A DNA stretch of 64,000 nucleotides from JASSUD01 sp031963405 (GCA_031963405.1 JASSUJ010000001.1:806001-870000), one strand, 5' to 3'. Positions 36,344 to 46,858 are shown, numbered from the stretch's first letter. Program-made: numbers and translations. The notes: generated by a model from the letters alone, not told the origin.

Positions 36344-37363
36344 TTAAATAGACATGCCGGTACGCTCTGTCAAAGGGTCCATAGAGGTAGCGCCTAGGGT
36401 AGCTTGTAAGAGCGTATACATTTCTTGCAAATTACTGTTGGCAATGGACTTGTACAAATCTCAGTTGGTGCGTTGTCCCTTCTCTCCTAAAACACGAAAG
36501 ACTTCTTTGAGCACCATCCGCCCCGCTTTTGCCCAAAATGGATCAGCTTCAGCAGCATCAGGAATCAAACCATTCGCGATATTGTCAAAATGATAGTCTT
36601 TGGCGACTTCATGCCAGATATTCCAATTCGGGCCTCTGGCATCAAGCGGATTCATTAAAATATCTTTGCCTTCGTGGTAAAAGATTTGCGTGTATTCGTC
36701 GGTAGGGTCATACACGATCATGCGTTTTCCGCATGCACGGATTTATTTCATCAGCGCAAAAAACTGTTGGAATTTACCCGTACCGAGTGCGCCACAAAAT
36801 AAGATGTGAAGGGTTTCAGAACTGCGGCGCATCGGAACGCCTGAAATAAGATAATCGCTTGCATCAGAGCGCGATCTGAGTAATTTCGCTAACGCAGAGC
36901 CTTCGACCAATTGCGCGCCCCGCAATCGTTTATCCGTTATTTTTTGCTTGCCGTAGTGCCATCAATACAGACCGGCTAGTAATGCACACCCTGTCGCCGT
37001 CCACAAGCCCAACCAGCCGCCCTTTTTCAGTTCCTGCAGCGCTACCGCCGTTATTTCATCGGTCAACCGCATCACTTTTTCTGCTTCTAGCTGATAAAGC
37101 CTGCCATTAATATTGAGATCTATCTTGTTATCAGACATAAAGAGTGCATCAAGCGTGTACGCGAGTGCATGGCGCTCTAAGGCATATTTTTCATTGGCGG
37201 TCGTGGTTTTCCAGAAATGAGTACCCGTGGTTGTTATACCGGATAGCACAGCAACGATAAGCATCGCTTTTATCGCTGCCAGAAAAAAACGGGCTTGACT
37301 CAGCCATAGCTCCGTGCCGCGCGAAAAGCTGCCTATATTTACTCGACCTTCCCTTTTAGCCAT
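36344..37363 (-). pseudogene. traD: F-type TraD coupling protein, several in-frame stops
   Basis: One frame is broken by TGA at 36964-36962, TAA at 36745-36743, TGA at 36463-36461 and TAA at 36346-36344. The pieces are the TraD N-terminal membrane domain (GTELWLSQARFFLAAIKAML), then RLRGAQLVEGSAL, HILFCGALGTGKFQQFFALM (Walker A with GTGKF where GTGKS is expected), MIVYDPTDEYTQIFY, DILMNPLDARGPNWNIW and DPFWAKAGRMVLKEVF. This is the F/IncP-like TraD family, different from the intact SXT-type TraD at 13629-15488. The C-terminal half is lost. It records a second conjugative system. Confidence 0.88.
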
Positions 37364-37506
37364 GACCCATCCATTTATGTTGTTTTAATGCAGCTTGCAC
37401 AACCTATAACATCATCAAAATTGGTTAAAAAGCGTAGTTACATAGGAATAACGTCTACCTAAACTGAGTTTCAATCTAAAAAACTAAACTAAAGATAAGG
37501 TGGATT

Positions 37507-38631
37507 ATGTTTCCTACTCCCATCCATTCATCCTCTAGTCACTCAGTTTTAGCTCCCACCCGTTCAGCTCCGACAGCAAGCGAAGAAATAAATGCTATAG
37601 AAGAAAATGGAGCGCATATTTCTACCGCAGCGCCCTATTTACCACCAGAAGTGGTGGTAAAAATCCTTAATTTTTTAATCACACCCTATGAGCCTATAAA
37701 ATCTGTAATTAATTTATACGCAGCCCAACGTGTAAACAGAATGTTTTATGAAAATACCGTACATTTTTTAAATAACCCTATATTTAATGTTTTGGAATTA
37801 GCCGAGAAAGATATTTCTCTTCTTGAAAATATAAAAAAAATAGAAAATGATATGAAAGGAGCACTAGACCATGAAAATATTGAAAGCAATATAAAAGCAT
37901 ACCAGGCTGTTATTCAAGAATTTTCATATCTTAGGTATCAAGATAATGAAATAGATTACAAATGGAATTTCATGCTAAAAAAATCAAAAAATGTCTGCAT
38001 CAATCTTTATAAAAATGGAATGGACGTAAGTCGAAATACGCTAAAAACTTTATCACAAAGAACAGACATAGAAAATCTTTCCATCATTGCAGACAGCACT
38101 TTTGCTTCCAGCCTATCTGCATTTTTAGAGCAACTCAATTTAATTCTGAGTAACAATACAAATATTTCAAAAATTAATTATTTAAGTTTAAGAAGAAGCA
38201 ATATAAATAGTACTTGGACTATTGGGATACTTGAAAAAGGTTTATCAGGCATGCCTATTGTTACATTAGATTTAAGCCAAAATAACATACTAGATAAATA
38301 TGCACCTATTTTTGCAAAATGGCTTCAAACCATCAAAATTGATAATTTGCACTTAAGCGCCATAGGCATTAGCAGTTCAGGCTTGCTACATATCCTTGAT
38401 TCTTTACCTAAAGATTTAAAGTATTTAAATTTAAGCAGAAATATGCTTAGATCATTCGGCGCAAGTCTTGTATTTGATAAATTAAGATCATCAAAAACAA
38501 AAATTGAATGTGTAGATTTAAGTAAAACTCGCCTCTTTGAATACCCATCTGATTGCGAAGGTATCATCAATGAAAAAGGACAATCTATTCAATTTATCTT
38601 TGATTTTGATGAAGACAGTTTCTATTTGTAG
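37507..38631 (+). CDS. F-box-like/LRR protein, putative effector (paralog 1)
   Basis: A 374-aa protein with a Ser/Pro/Thr-rich leader (MFPTPIHSSSSHSVLAPTRS), an F-box-like motif at ~44-88 (YLPPEVVVKILNFLI ... INLYAAQRVNRMFY) and irregular leucine-rich repeats at ~190-355 (IVTLDLSQNNILDKYAPIFA; LPKDLKYLNLSRNMLRSFG). F-box plus LRR is the plan of Ralstonia GALA effectors, which recruit host SKP1 to make an SCF ubiquitin ligase. An AAGGTGG ribosome site precedes the ATG. Tandem with a paralog 186 bp downstream. The F-box call is from pattern only. Confidence 0.65.
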   Translation: MFPTPIHSSSSHSVLAPTRSAPTASEEINAIEENGAHISTAAPYLPPEVVVKILNFLITPYEPIKSVINLYAAQRVNRMFYENTVHFLNNPIFNVLELAEKDISLLENIKKIENDMKGALDHENIESNIKAYQAVIQEFSYLRYQDNEIDYKWNFMLKKSKNVCINLYKNGMDVSRNTLKTLSQRTDIENLSIIADSTFASSLSAFLEQLNLILSNNTNISKINYLSLRRSNINSTWTIGILEKGLSGMPIVTLDLSQNNILDKYAPIFAKWLQTIKIDNLHLSAIGISSSGLLHILDSLPKDLKYLNLSRNMLRSFGASLVFDKLRSSKTKIECVDLSKTRLFEYPSDCEGIINEKGQSIQFIFDFDEDSFYL

Positions 38632-38817
38632 TAAATAAAACAGGATAGCCACTCTATTTTTTTCTATCAATAACGATTTTTTGAATTTTTTAATGTATGT
38701 AATGCTTTATTGCATAGCATAATTATCAGAATAATTTCAAAAGCGTAGATGCACAGCTATAGTACTTATCTATCACCCTTATTGATTAAAAATTTCACTA
38801 CCCCAACAAAGCTAATT

Positions 38818-39897
38818 ATGTTTTTACCCACTCTCTCTTCATCTTCAAAAGTTTATGCTATCGCACCTCCCTATTCAGTATCATCAGAAAGTGAAGAGGG
38901 AATTTCTACCTCGACTCCTGCCCCAAATTTACCGCCGGAAGTGGTATATAAAATCATTAGTTACTTAATACAACCTTATGAGCCTATTAAATCTGCAGCT
39001 CAGTTATATTGCTTATCAATAGTTAATATATCATTTTATCTAGGTTTAAAATTATTCTTAAAGAGCAAATATTATAAACAGTCAGAACACCACAACGCAA
39101 TTTGCAACGACATAAGCTTTCTAAAAAAATTAAAAGATTTTGAAAAATCCATAGATAAAAGTTTATTAAAAGATGAAAAAACAAAAAGGAGCGATTGCAG
39201 ATTTTTAATCCACAACATAACCAACAACTTTAACATTATACAAATTCATTATGGAATTCAATCTATTCTAAATAGAACACAGCATATTGGAATTGATCTT
39301 TCCAGAGGAAATATAAGAAAATGTTTGATCATGCTTGATTTATTAAGCCAAAAAACAGATATACAGAGTCTTTCTATTATTGCGAATAGCTTTTTTTCTT
39401 CTAATTTAGAATTATTTATAAAAAAGCTATCAAAAATATTAAATAAAAATAAGCGACTCTCCGTTATTCGTCATCTAAGCTTAAAGAATAGTAACATTAA
39501 TAATGATTCAGCTATGCGCCAGATAGGCTCAGCATTAGAAGGAAAAACCATTATAAAATTAAATCTAAGTAAGAACGTTATAGGAAAAAATAGTGCAATT
39601 TATTTTTCAAATTATTTAAAGCATATTAAAATTCATACATTAGATATTAGCAGCAACCAAATTGATGATATAGGCTTATTGAATATTATTTACACCTTAC
39701 CAAAAGAGTTAAAACACCTGAACATAAGCCACAATAATATTGGTCCGTCTGGCATGCACTTCTTATTGCAGAAATTAAGGAAGGAAAAAACCGAAGTTGA
39801 GTTTATCTGGCTTGCAGGAAATAATTTAACTGCAAGTCAATTTAATTACAAAGGAATCAAAAATAAAAAGAATTGTGCTATTGAATTTGTTTTTTAA
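38818..39897 (+). CDS. F-box-like/LRR protein, putative effector (paralog 2)
   Basis: 359 aa from ATG 38818, chosen because the N-terminus then aligns with paralog 1 (MFLPTLSSSSKVYAIAPPYS against MFPTPIHSSSSHSVLAP); the frame opens 23 codons earlier at 38749. F-box-like at ~38-80 (NLPPEVVYKIISYLIQPYEP, shared with paralog 1 as ITPYEPIKS). The C-terminal half has LRR units (IIKLNLSKNVIGKNSAIYFS, IHTLDISSNQIDDIGLLNII, LKHLNISHNNIGPSGMHFLL). The pair arose by duplication and has diverged greatly, with the F-box region best kept. Very AT-rich. Confidence 0.65.
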   Translation: MFLPTLSSSSKVYAIAPPYSVSSESEEGISTSTPAPNLPPEVVYKIISYLIQPYEPIKSAAQLYCLSIVNISFYLGLKLFLKSKYYKQSEHHNAICNDISFLKKLKDFEKSIDKSLLKDEKTKRSDCRFLIHNITNNFNIIQIHYGIQSILNRTQHIGIDLSRGNIRKCLIMLDLLSQKTDIQSLSIIANSFFSSNLELFIKKLSKILNKNKRLSVIRHLSLKNSNINNDSAMRQIGSALEGKTIIKLNLSKNVIGKNSAIYFSNYLKHIKIHTLDISSNQIDDIGLLNIIYTLPKELKHLNISHNNIGPSGMHFLLQKLRKEKTEVEFIWLAGNNLTASQFNYKGIKNKKNCAIEFVF

Positions 39898-40303
39898 ATA
39901 AAAAAGTAATTTTTCGTTAGAAATTTTTACTTTATTCACCTGCAAATTCTTCTAGTCTAGCTTACGCTTTATTTTTCGGCTCATAATAAGCTTACATATT
40001 AAAAAATTCTGCAACAATGAAAGAGACAGCACTATCTCATTAGGGATAGCACTGCTTTTATTTCACCAATTTTCCTGAGTTTCCGTAGCATTAGCAGCAA
40101 TTACCCCACACATAAGCGATTGACTGAGATATTCAGACACCCTCTATAGACAGGATCATAGGCTTTACTTACTCACGTATTAAATCTTCTCTTTTTCTTT
40201 CTTTTCGACCTTTATGCTTTGTTTGAGGAGGAATCGAGGCCGAATTTGGTTTTTTCACTTTCTCCAATCAAACTTTAGTTCTCAAGTACGTTCGACCCAT
40301 TCT

Positions 40304-43282
40304 CTAATTTTTAGCAACACCAGATTCTTTTTTCCTGCTTTTATTTGTCCCGGAAAATCTGGATAAGAGATTTTTTCTCCACGTCGGCTTTTTCTTCTTG
40401 GCCGAGCTCTCTTGCGTTTTCAATGCTTCTATTACTTTCTGCTGCTCCTGATAAGCTTCTGAAAGCACCGTAACTTTTCGCTCTAGTTCTTTTTTCTCTG
40501 CTACCAAAAACGCTGTCAGTGCTTTTGCCTCATTGAATTTTTTCTCTGTCTCTTTCGACGCTTCTTTCCATTTTTCTTTCTTGTTCTGAGCAAGCGTTAA
40601 CTCACCATGAAGCTTTTGTTCATTTGTTGCATCGCTCCAAATTCGTTGCTCTAGCGCTTTTTTCTCTGCGGCCGCAGACGCCAACCCTACATCTGCCTCA
40701 TTGAGTTTTTTCTCTTTTTCTTTCAACGATTCTTTCTGTGCTTTTCTCTTGCCCTTAGCAAGCGTTAACTCATCATGAAGCCTTTGCTCATTCTCTGTGG
40801 CGCTCACAACTTGTCGCTCTAGCGTTTTTTTCTCTGCCTCCACAAACGCTAGCCATACCTCTGTATCTCTGAGTTTTTTCTCTGTTTTTTGCAACGATTG
40901 TTGCAGCGTCTCTATTACGCTATGCTGCTTCTGCTCACTCGCTTCAGCACGCCGCCCTCGTTGCTCTAGCGCTGTATTCTTTGCCTCCAGAGACGCTAGT
41001 CGTACATTCGCCTCATTGAGTTCTTTCTCTTTTTCTTGCAACGCCTCTTGCAGTGCCTCTATTGCGCTATGCTGCTTTTGTTCACTCGCTTCAGCACGCC
41101 ACCCTCGTTGCTCTAGCGCTGTATTCTTTGCCTCCAGAGACGCTAGTCGTACATTCGCCTCATTGAGTTCTTTCTCTTTTTCTTGCGCCGTTTTTTTCCA
41201 CTTGTCTCTCTTGCTCTTAGCAAAGTTTAACTGAGCCTTAAGCGTTTCCGAATTGGCCTCAAAAAATGCACTTCTTTGCGCCCGCAGTTCTTGCTCGTGC
41301 TGAGCAGACATTAACTGAGTCTGAAACCTTTGTTCATTCTCTGTAGCATTTAGAGTTTGTTGCTCTAGCACTTTGTTTGTTTGCTCAGCACGCCGTAACT
41401 GAGTATTGGTCACCGCCAAATTAGCCTCAAGAAATAAAATGCTTTGCGTCGACTGTTCTTTTTCGTTCTGAGCATTATTATTGAGAGTGATCAGATCCGT
41501 TTCAAGCGATGCAATCCTTTGCATAAACTGCCCTTTCTCAAGCTGAGCATGATTATTAAGGGCACTCAGATCCATCTCAAGAAATGAAATTCTTTGCATC
41601 AACTGCTCTTTCTCGCGCTGAGCAGCTAATAGCTCACCATGAAGCATCTGGTCACCTGGTGTAAACATCTCAACTTGTTCAGCTGGCAGCGCACCGTTAT
41701 CCTCTTTAAGAAGTGACTCGCTTCTTACTATGCTTTCCTGATTATTTGCGTTTCCAAAAAAATTATCGGCGCTAGTGTCATAACCACTGTCAGGGCCAGT
41801 TACTAGCTCCTCTTTATCTCTGTTAGAAGGCAGCTCTCTTCTTACTATGTTTTCCTGACTATCTCCGCTTCCAGCAGAATAATCAGCACTCGCAATGCTC
41901 ATAGGGGGGAGAGGAACAACAGCAGGACCACGCACTGCTCTTTTCTCTGCCTTGCTTTGTCCGGTACTAGTTGAAGCGGCCTGCGCACTCGCCTGATCGG
42001 CAGGAGAAATATTTCTCGTGCCGCCTCTTCCATTGGGCACATCGTGAAGAAAGACTTTCATTCGCTCGTTACGAGCTTGACCGTATGGATCATCCGTTAT
42101 TGATTCCGCACCCGGCCTGCTACTTACCTCATCTGACAAACCATTTTGCACGCTTGCTACAGACTCCTCGCCTGTTTCGATTCCTCTCGTATTCACTAAG
42201 TTAGCTGAAATACCTTGTACCTCCGTCTGCTGCGCTCCCTCTCTCTCTACAGCAACGCCCTTTCTTTTGCCAGGCCCGTACTGCTTCATGATTCTTTCGA
42301 TATTTAGAAAATTTTTACCAACAATTTCCAGCGTATCATCTACTAAATATAAGCTTTCCTGTTTTGGAGGAGATTCGATTGCGCTTTCAAGAGATTTTTT
42401 AGCTTTCTCTCCTATTGCATTTAAGAAGTCAAAGCAATCTGGGAGTCTTTTTGTGAACAATAATAAGAGAGTTACTATCGCTAACAGTTGCAACAAAAAA
42501 GGACGAAGGATACTTTGCAGCTTATCTGCATTAACTTTCCTCTGAGCCCCAAATAGCAGTTGTATCGAACGCAATCGCTCAGACAGCACGATATAAGCTA
42601 CTTTGAAAGCCCTCACATTCTCTGCATAAGTTTTAAAATCAAAGTTCTTCGTATCGGCAAACAGCCCGTCTAACTCTTCTAGCGTCTTTCTAAGGTGCTC
42701 TGCTAGCTCAGACGCAAGCTCCCACTCCGCTAATTCCGCTGCATCATCCTTAGTCAAGTTTGCTTTTGCAGCCTCAATCTGCTTGATTGCTTTCTCTATC
42801 TCAGTCTGATCTATCCTCCCGCCAATAGCTGCCCTCATGAGAGCAGCGACAGCTGCTGCCTGTGGCTTTGGCTCCTCTCTGCGAGCTTCGGCTACTACTG
42901 AGGTTGAAGCTGAAGTTACAGCTGATCTTGAAATTGATATTGGATTGATCGCTTTAACTGGCTCACGCAGATTCCCCACCTCTTCTGCCAGCGTTGCCCT
43001 CATACGCTCAGCTACAACGCCTGACTTCAGCCGTTTATCTCTACGACTTCCGCCAACTGAAGACATAGAATCAAAATCTGAGGTTGATGTTGAATTGATC
43101 CCTTCAACTAGCTCGCCCGAATTTCTCCTCTCTGCCATACCTGCCCTCATGTGATCAGCTACAGCTACTGACCCCAATCTTTGCGCAGCGCCTTGCTCTA
43201 TGTGTTTAACTGGCTCAGCACTACGTCTTATGCCTATTGAAGGTGTGGAAGAACAAGCTGAAGTTGATGTTGAAGCGGGCAT
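40304..43282 (-). CDS. Giant coiled-coil protein with membrane segment, putative effector
   Basis: 992 aa. Residues 1-20 are almost all Ser, Thr, Ala and Pro. Residues ~30-140 contain three degenerate repeats of A.R.RA..AE. A helical block at ~155-250 (LRKTLEELDGLFADTKNFDF, then KTYAENVRAFKVAYIVLSERL) is shared with the gene at 43750-44616. One hydrophobic segment (ILRPFLLQLLAIVTLLLLF) lies near 260-280. Residues ~560-965 are continuous coiled coil with tandem 49-residue units. The tail is very basic. The leader and upstream DNA match the paralog (gcTAAgtTaGCAAaAC...TAAAGGTAACG). It may be a host-membrane tether; function unknown. Confidence 0.6.
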   Translation of the reverse strand: MPASTSTSACSSTPSIGIRRSAEPVKHIEQGAAQRLGSVAVADHMRAGMAERRNSGELVEGINSTSTSDFDSMSSVGGSRRDKRLKSGVVAERMRATLAEEVGNLREPVKAINPISISRSAVTSASTSVVAEARREEPKPQAAAVAALMRAAIGGRIDQTEIEKAIKQIEAAKANLTKDDAAELAEWELASELAEHLRKTLEELDGLFADTKNFDFKTYAENVRAFKVAYIVLSERLRSIQLLFGAQRKVNADKLQSILRPFLLQLLAIVTLLLLFTKRLPDCFDFLNAIGEKAKKSLESAIESPPKQESLYLVDDTLEIVGKNFLNIERIMKQYGPGKRKGVAVEREGAQQTEVQGISANLVNTRGIETGEESVASVQNGLSDEVSSRPGAESITDDPYGQARNERMKVFLHDVPNGRGGTRNISPADQASAQAASTSTGQSKAEKRAVRGPAVVPLPPMSIASADYSAGSGDSQENIVRRELPSNRDKEELVTGPDSGYDTSADNFFGNANNQESIVRSESLLKEDNGALPAEQVEMFTPGDQMLHGELLAAQREKEQLMQRISFLEMDLSALNNHAQLEKGQFMQRIASLETDLITLNNNAQNEKEQSTQSILFLEANLAVTNTQLRRAEQTNKVLEQQTLNATENEQRFQTQLMSAQHEQELRAQRSAFFEANSETLKAQLNFAKSKRDKWKKTAQEKEKELNEANVRLASLEAKNTALEQRGWRAEASEQKQHSAIEALQEALQEKEKELNEANVRLASLEAKNTALEQRGRRAEASEQKQHSVIETLQQSLQKTEKKLRDTEVWLAFVEAEKKTLERQVVSATENEQRLHDELTLAKGKRKAQKESLKEKEKKLNEADVGLASAAAEKKALEQRIWSDATNEQKLHGELTLAQNKKEKWKEASKETEKKFNEAKALTAFLVAEKKELERKVTVLSEAYQEQQKVIEALKTQESSAKKKKPTWRKNLLSRFSGTNKSRKKESGVAKN
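40921..41193 (-). repeat. 147-bp tandem duplication in coiled-coil gene
   Basis: Two adjacent units with period 147 bp (start points 40921 and 41068) are almost identical and encode EKELNEANVRLASLEAKNTA-type coil. A third, more diverged unit is adjacent toward 40800. Confidence 0.85.
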
Positions 43283-43749
43283 GATGCGTTACCTTTAACT
43301 TTCTTAAGTGTTTTGCTAACTTAGCAGGGGCATACGCTTTCTATCTAAGGTAAAGACTTAGCTCTCGAATGCGTAAGATATAGTTCAGAATTGATAGTGT
43401 GAAATTACCGCTGAGCGCCGCCGCTACCACGCGTACTGATCTTCAATTACCTTAAGCAAGATTTTTTCTCGCTCAGTAAGCTTTAGAAAGGGCGCGCTCA
43501 GGATGGCTCATAGGCCGAAGGCCTTTGCGAATAGGTAAAAATAGGCTACTTACGAATAAACCAAATAAGATGATCTGTAGCTAGATGGCCTAAAAAGAGT
43601 GACGGATAAGCCTCAGCCGCCTACACATTCCCGCTGCTCTCGCTTACTGTTAGGCGGGCGTTAAGACCAGCTCGCTGCCCCAAAATTATCAGCCTTCTTT
43701 CTGCTTTTGCCACAACTAAACATTGAAACTCTTATTTAGCATTACCTTC
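43283..43749. other. Leader region of the coiled-coil gene, otherwise empty
   Basis: The ~60 bp before the 992-aa gene resemble the leader of its 288-aa paralog. No gene is seen in the remaining ~400 bp. Confidence 0.45.
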
Positions 43750-44616
43750 TTAAGCGCTGTCATCGGCGTCAGACGTAGGAACAGGAGCATATTTCTTTCT
43801 TTCAAGCCTTCTAACAATATTTTTTTGTCTTACTGGCTCTGCTGGAATAGCCTGGTCTAAATCAATGGTGTTTTGGCTCATCCTCGGTGCTCGTGACTGC
43901 GTTTGTTGTTGCGAGCCTGCCTGATAAGCAGAAAGAATATTGTTGCGATTAGTATTCGGAACATTCAACAGAAGGGCAAGAGCCGCATTTATTTGCGTAT
44001 CACCCGTTTCTTTCACTAATTCTACTAAGCGCTCTATCCCCGTCGCTAACCACGCACTCTCTGCGTCCACATTTAAATTTTCCGTCCTCTGTTCACTTAC
44101 TTGAGGAGTATTGAGAGGATTATCCTGGAGGCTCAATGGCTTAGCTGAAATAGCTCGTACATCCTCGAAACTCCTATCCTTTGTGCTGCCTATCTCTAAA
44201 GCAACACTTTTTCTACAATCATTTGTGTGCCCTATCCCGATTGCTTGACACTTTTGAAAATCTTCATGCACATCCCATAGCTCTTCCTCTATGGACTCCC
44301 AGAAATTTTCTTGGGATGAATCAGTTATGGTAGATAGCTGCTTAGTCAGCGCGACATAACCTGTTGTGAATGCCTGCATTTCTACTTCGTAGGCTTGAAA
44401 CTCAAAGTGCTCCGCGTGAACCAATTTGTCTAATTCTTTTAGCGTGCTTTTAAGACTTTTTAGCGCAACGATCGCCTTTTCTTTGTCCGAGTTTTCCACC
44501 TCTTCTATACCTAGCTTGTCTGTTGCATGTTTTAATGACACAACGTCATCCGCCCTTACCGAAGAAATGGGACCTGGGATTGGAGTCATCGCTCTAATTG
44601 AACTTGAACCGTACAT
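43750..44616 (-). CDS. Helical protein, short paralog of the giant coiled-coil protein
   Basis: 288 aa. Residues ~45-100 (LKSTLKELDKLVHAEHFEFQ, then AYEVEMQAFTTGYVALTKQL) align with residues ~190-240 of the 992-aa protein next door. The rest is polar and partly disordered, with a helical segment ~185-225 and a basic stretch (RQKNIVRRLERKKYAP) near the end. No membrane segment and no coiled-coil array, so it looks like a reduced version of its neighbour. The leader (AAGAAAGCTAAAGGTAACG before ATG) is almost the same as in the paralog, implying shared regulation. Probably a secreted protein; unproven. Confidence 0.6.
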   Translation of the reverse strand: MYGSSSIRAMTPIPGPISSVRADDVVSLKHATDKLGIEEVENSDKEKAIVALKSLKSTLKELDKLVHAEHFEFQAYEVEMQAFTTGYVALTKQLSTITDSSQENFWESIEEELWDVHEDFQKCQAIGIGHTNDCRKSVALEIGSTKDRSFEDVRAISAKPLSLQDNPLNTPQVSEQRTENLNVDAESAWLATGIERLVELVKETGDTQINAALALLLNVPNTNRNNILSAYQAGSQQQTQSRAPRMSQNTIDLDQAIPAEPVRQKNIVRRLERKKYAPVPTSDADDSA

Positions 44617-45544
44617 AACGTTACCTTTAGCTTTCTTAAAAGTCTTGCCAAATTAGCAGCAGTAAAAATCTGCCAAATACAATAAATATCCAAATTTTGA
44701 ATACCCAGGTTATAAACTGGCATTATTAAATATTTTTTTAAATTATTTATCTGGCATCAACTACAGCCACGTATTAATGAATTAAATAGGCGAAGCTTAT
44801 CTACGCCATTATTTTTTATCAGCATATATGTAAAAACCATATGCCCTAAAAACTAAGCCATCTGCCAAAATATTTTTCCCTCGCCTTCATTTTTTCACTT
44901 TATCTTCAATAGGGTTAGAAGCTAATTTTTAAAGATAGAGGGTATGAATACGGTGCAATTTTTTGGAATCCCCCTTGGGAAAAGGGATCCTAGCTGTTTT
45001 ATTCCAGCTTATGCTCGTCTGCAAGGAAAGGAGAGGTTCGCTTAATTTTAGTCAAATTAAAATTTGTGCAAATATACGGCATCGTCCTTAAGAATGGAAG
45101 TTTATTCGTCAAAGATATTAAAAAAAACGCTAGTGTGTTATCCAGCGTTTTACGAGCCATCGCTGTGAGCCTTATCTTTGCATATAGTGACTAACTATCA
45201 ATACTCATAATGCTTCCCCACGCTCTCCACCAGTAAATATCAATACACTAGCGTTACTAATTCAACATTTTTTAATAATTAGACTAAAGAAGGTGCAGCG
45301 TATAAAAAGTAGCTACAGAGATTAACCTGATGGCCTTATTTTTTCGCTATTGAGATGGTAAGCGTTTCTCGCCAATTTTTACTACTGGCCAAATGGCAGA
45401 TGATATTCAAATATTGGGAGAAGACGTGTCTAGAAGTAATTTGCTGCGTCCCTACAAACCAGTATTTGGGTTGTATGAGCTGCAAAGTTTGCTGGGCATG
45501 GGGCATGAGAATACAAAAATGTTATGCCCAAGAGCTCAACGAGA
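44617..45544. other. Intergenic with one doubtful small ORF
   Basis: A 51-codon frame at 45393-45548 (+; MADDIQILGEDVSRSNLLRP ...) has gene-like composition but no recognised family and overlaps the end of the next gene. It may be a remnant. Nothing else was identified in ~930 bp of AT-rich DNA. Confidence 0.3.
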
Positions 45545-46363
45545 TTAACAGCAGGGCAGCCACCACCATTTCCTCGAAGTGCCCTCTTCATCCTCATGCC
45601 TCTGTTCCTTGTGGCTTTCTGGGCTGGGAGAGGCGCTTACCCGACCTATGATTGCATCTCGATCCTTAATAAATTTCTCCAAGGCAGCTTGGTTAGCTTC
45701 ATCCCATTGCCCTATGAGTCTATCTAGGCAACATTCATCTCTAATTTCATTTATTTCTTGCATCAGTAAACTGCACAACTTTTTATCAAAATTTTTACTA
45801 TGCAATTTATTTTTAATCTGACTAATTTTTTCTAATGCAGAAATTGATTTATTACGCCAAACAATAGGCAATCTATTCAATCTTTGCTTTGACTCAGAAT
45901 AGAAAATATAGGATTTTTCAAATACTTTCAATAACGTATTTTTATCAAATCTTTTTATTTCACCAGGCTCCCGCCCAAGCATCAAATTAGACAAATAAAA
46001 ATTATAAGCAAAATCTAATTTTTCATTAATAAAATAATAAAATTTTTTATTATTAAATTCTATAAAACCAGCCAAAATAGATAGCTCACCAATTACCCTT
46101 CTAAATTCCTCATAAGATCTAATTTCATCAAATTTTGAATTTATAAAACTTCTATTTAATGTAATTATCCTTAAATCTTTTTTTTGATTATTACCTCTAG
46201 GCTTAATACGCGCCACACCAAGCACCTGCGCCGAACCTCCATGACTTACCTCTAGGCTTCTCCTTGGTTTATTTAATACTAACGGTAAATTTTCAGCACC
46301 ACTTCCAGCGCTGGCAGATATATTATGAGAGGCGATATTTTCAATTTTATTTTTATGATTCAT
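45545..46363 (-). CDS. Helical protein, member of a local paralog pair (1)
   Basis: 272 aa, not a family I know. The leader is Asn/Ser-rich (KIENIASHNISASAGSGAEN), followed by a mostly helical body. The C-terminal block (SKNFDKKLCSLLMQEINEIR, then DECCLDRLIGQWDEANQAAL) matches the end of the gene at 46859-47614 (YFDKNSYDSLVQEINAVKSE, YRLDESIKTWEAGYRAAVLS). The protein ends TSRKWWWLPCC, whose two terminal Cys could be lipidated in a eukaryotic cell; that is speculation. The upstream DNA carries a motif shared with the paralog. Confidence 0.55.
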   Translation of the reverse strand: MNHKNKIENIASHNISASAGSGAENLPLVLNKPRRSLEVSHGGSAQVLGVARIKPRGNNQKKDLRIITLNRSFINSKFDEIRSYEEFRRVIGELSILAGFIEFNNKKFYYFINEKLDFAYNFYLSNLMLGREPGEIKRFDKNTLLKVFEKSYIFYSESKQRLNRLPIVWRNKSISALEKISQIKNKLHSKNFDKKLCSLLMQEINEIRDECCLDRLIGQWDEANQAALEKFIKDRDAIIGRVSASPSPESHKEQRHEDEEGTSRKWWWLPCC

Positions 46364-46858
46364 ATATTCTTATGGAGTTGTTTTACCATAACCAATATAA
46401 AATAAATCAATACGCCTTATTCTTAAAAAAAGAAAAATTGTTTAATAATCCGCAAGTAAGGAGGGGCATAACGCTGCCACTGGATTATTGAAAGTTTCAT
46501 TAATACAATTTAATTTAATCAAACTCCTTAGAGCAAGGCTAATTTAATATAAGATGTCGTAGAATTTAAGTTGATTGCCTGAAAAAAGGCGAAATGGAAT
46601 AATTTTTTGCCACCCTCAGTAATAAGAAGGGATTTTTATCAGTATGTCCGACTCAACCGCCTTAACGCACTCTCATTGCCCAGTCAGCTCATATAGCGAG
46701 CTGCTCTTAAGTGGCTAGGGCAGTATTCGTGAACCTGGGGTGCACGGTATGCAGCGGCCTCGAGTCAACCTTGACGCCATATGCACCGTCATGCCGATGC
46801 ACCACATTTACCAGCTCTATCTATCCACGCTTTCTGGGCTGCCCGTACTCGGCTCTTG
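46364..46858. other. Intergenic; promoter block at left, rest empty
   Basis: Apart from the conserved block at 46431-46452, I see no supported gene. A 63-aa open frame on the plus strand near 46711-46902 has no motif. Confidence 0.4.
46431..46452 (-). promoter_or_regulatory. Conserved upstream block, paralog 1
   Basis: AGAAAAATTGTTTAATAATC plus CG, 68 bp before the start codon, is identical to the block at 47684-47705, which lies 70 bp before its paralog. Read on the minus strand it contains GATTATTAAA, a plausible -10-like stretch. Confidence 0.5.

Noticed and set aside
45355..45651. 98-aa plus-strand open frame
   Set aside because: Composition is unlike a protein, there is no ribosome site, and it overlaps the end of a better-supported minus-strand gene.
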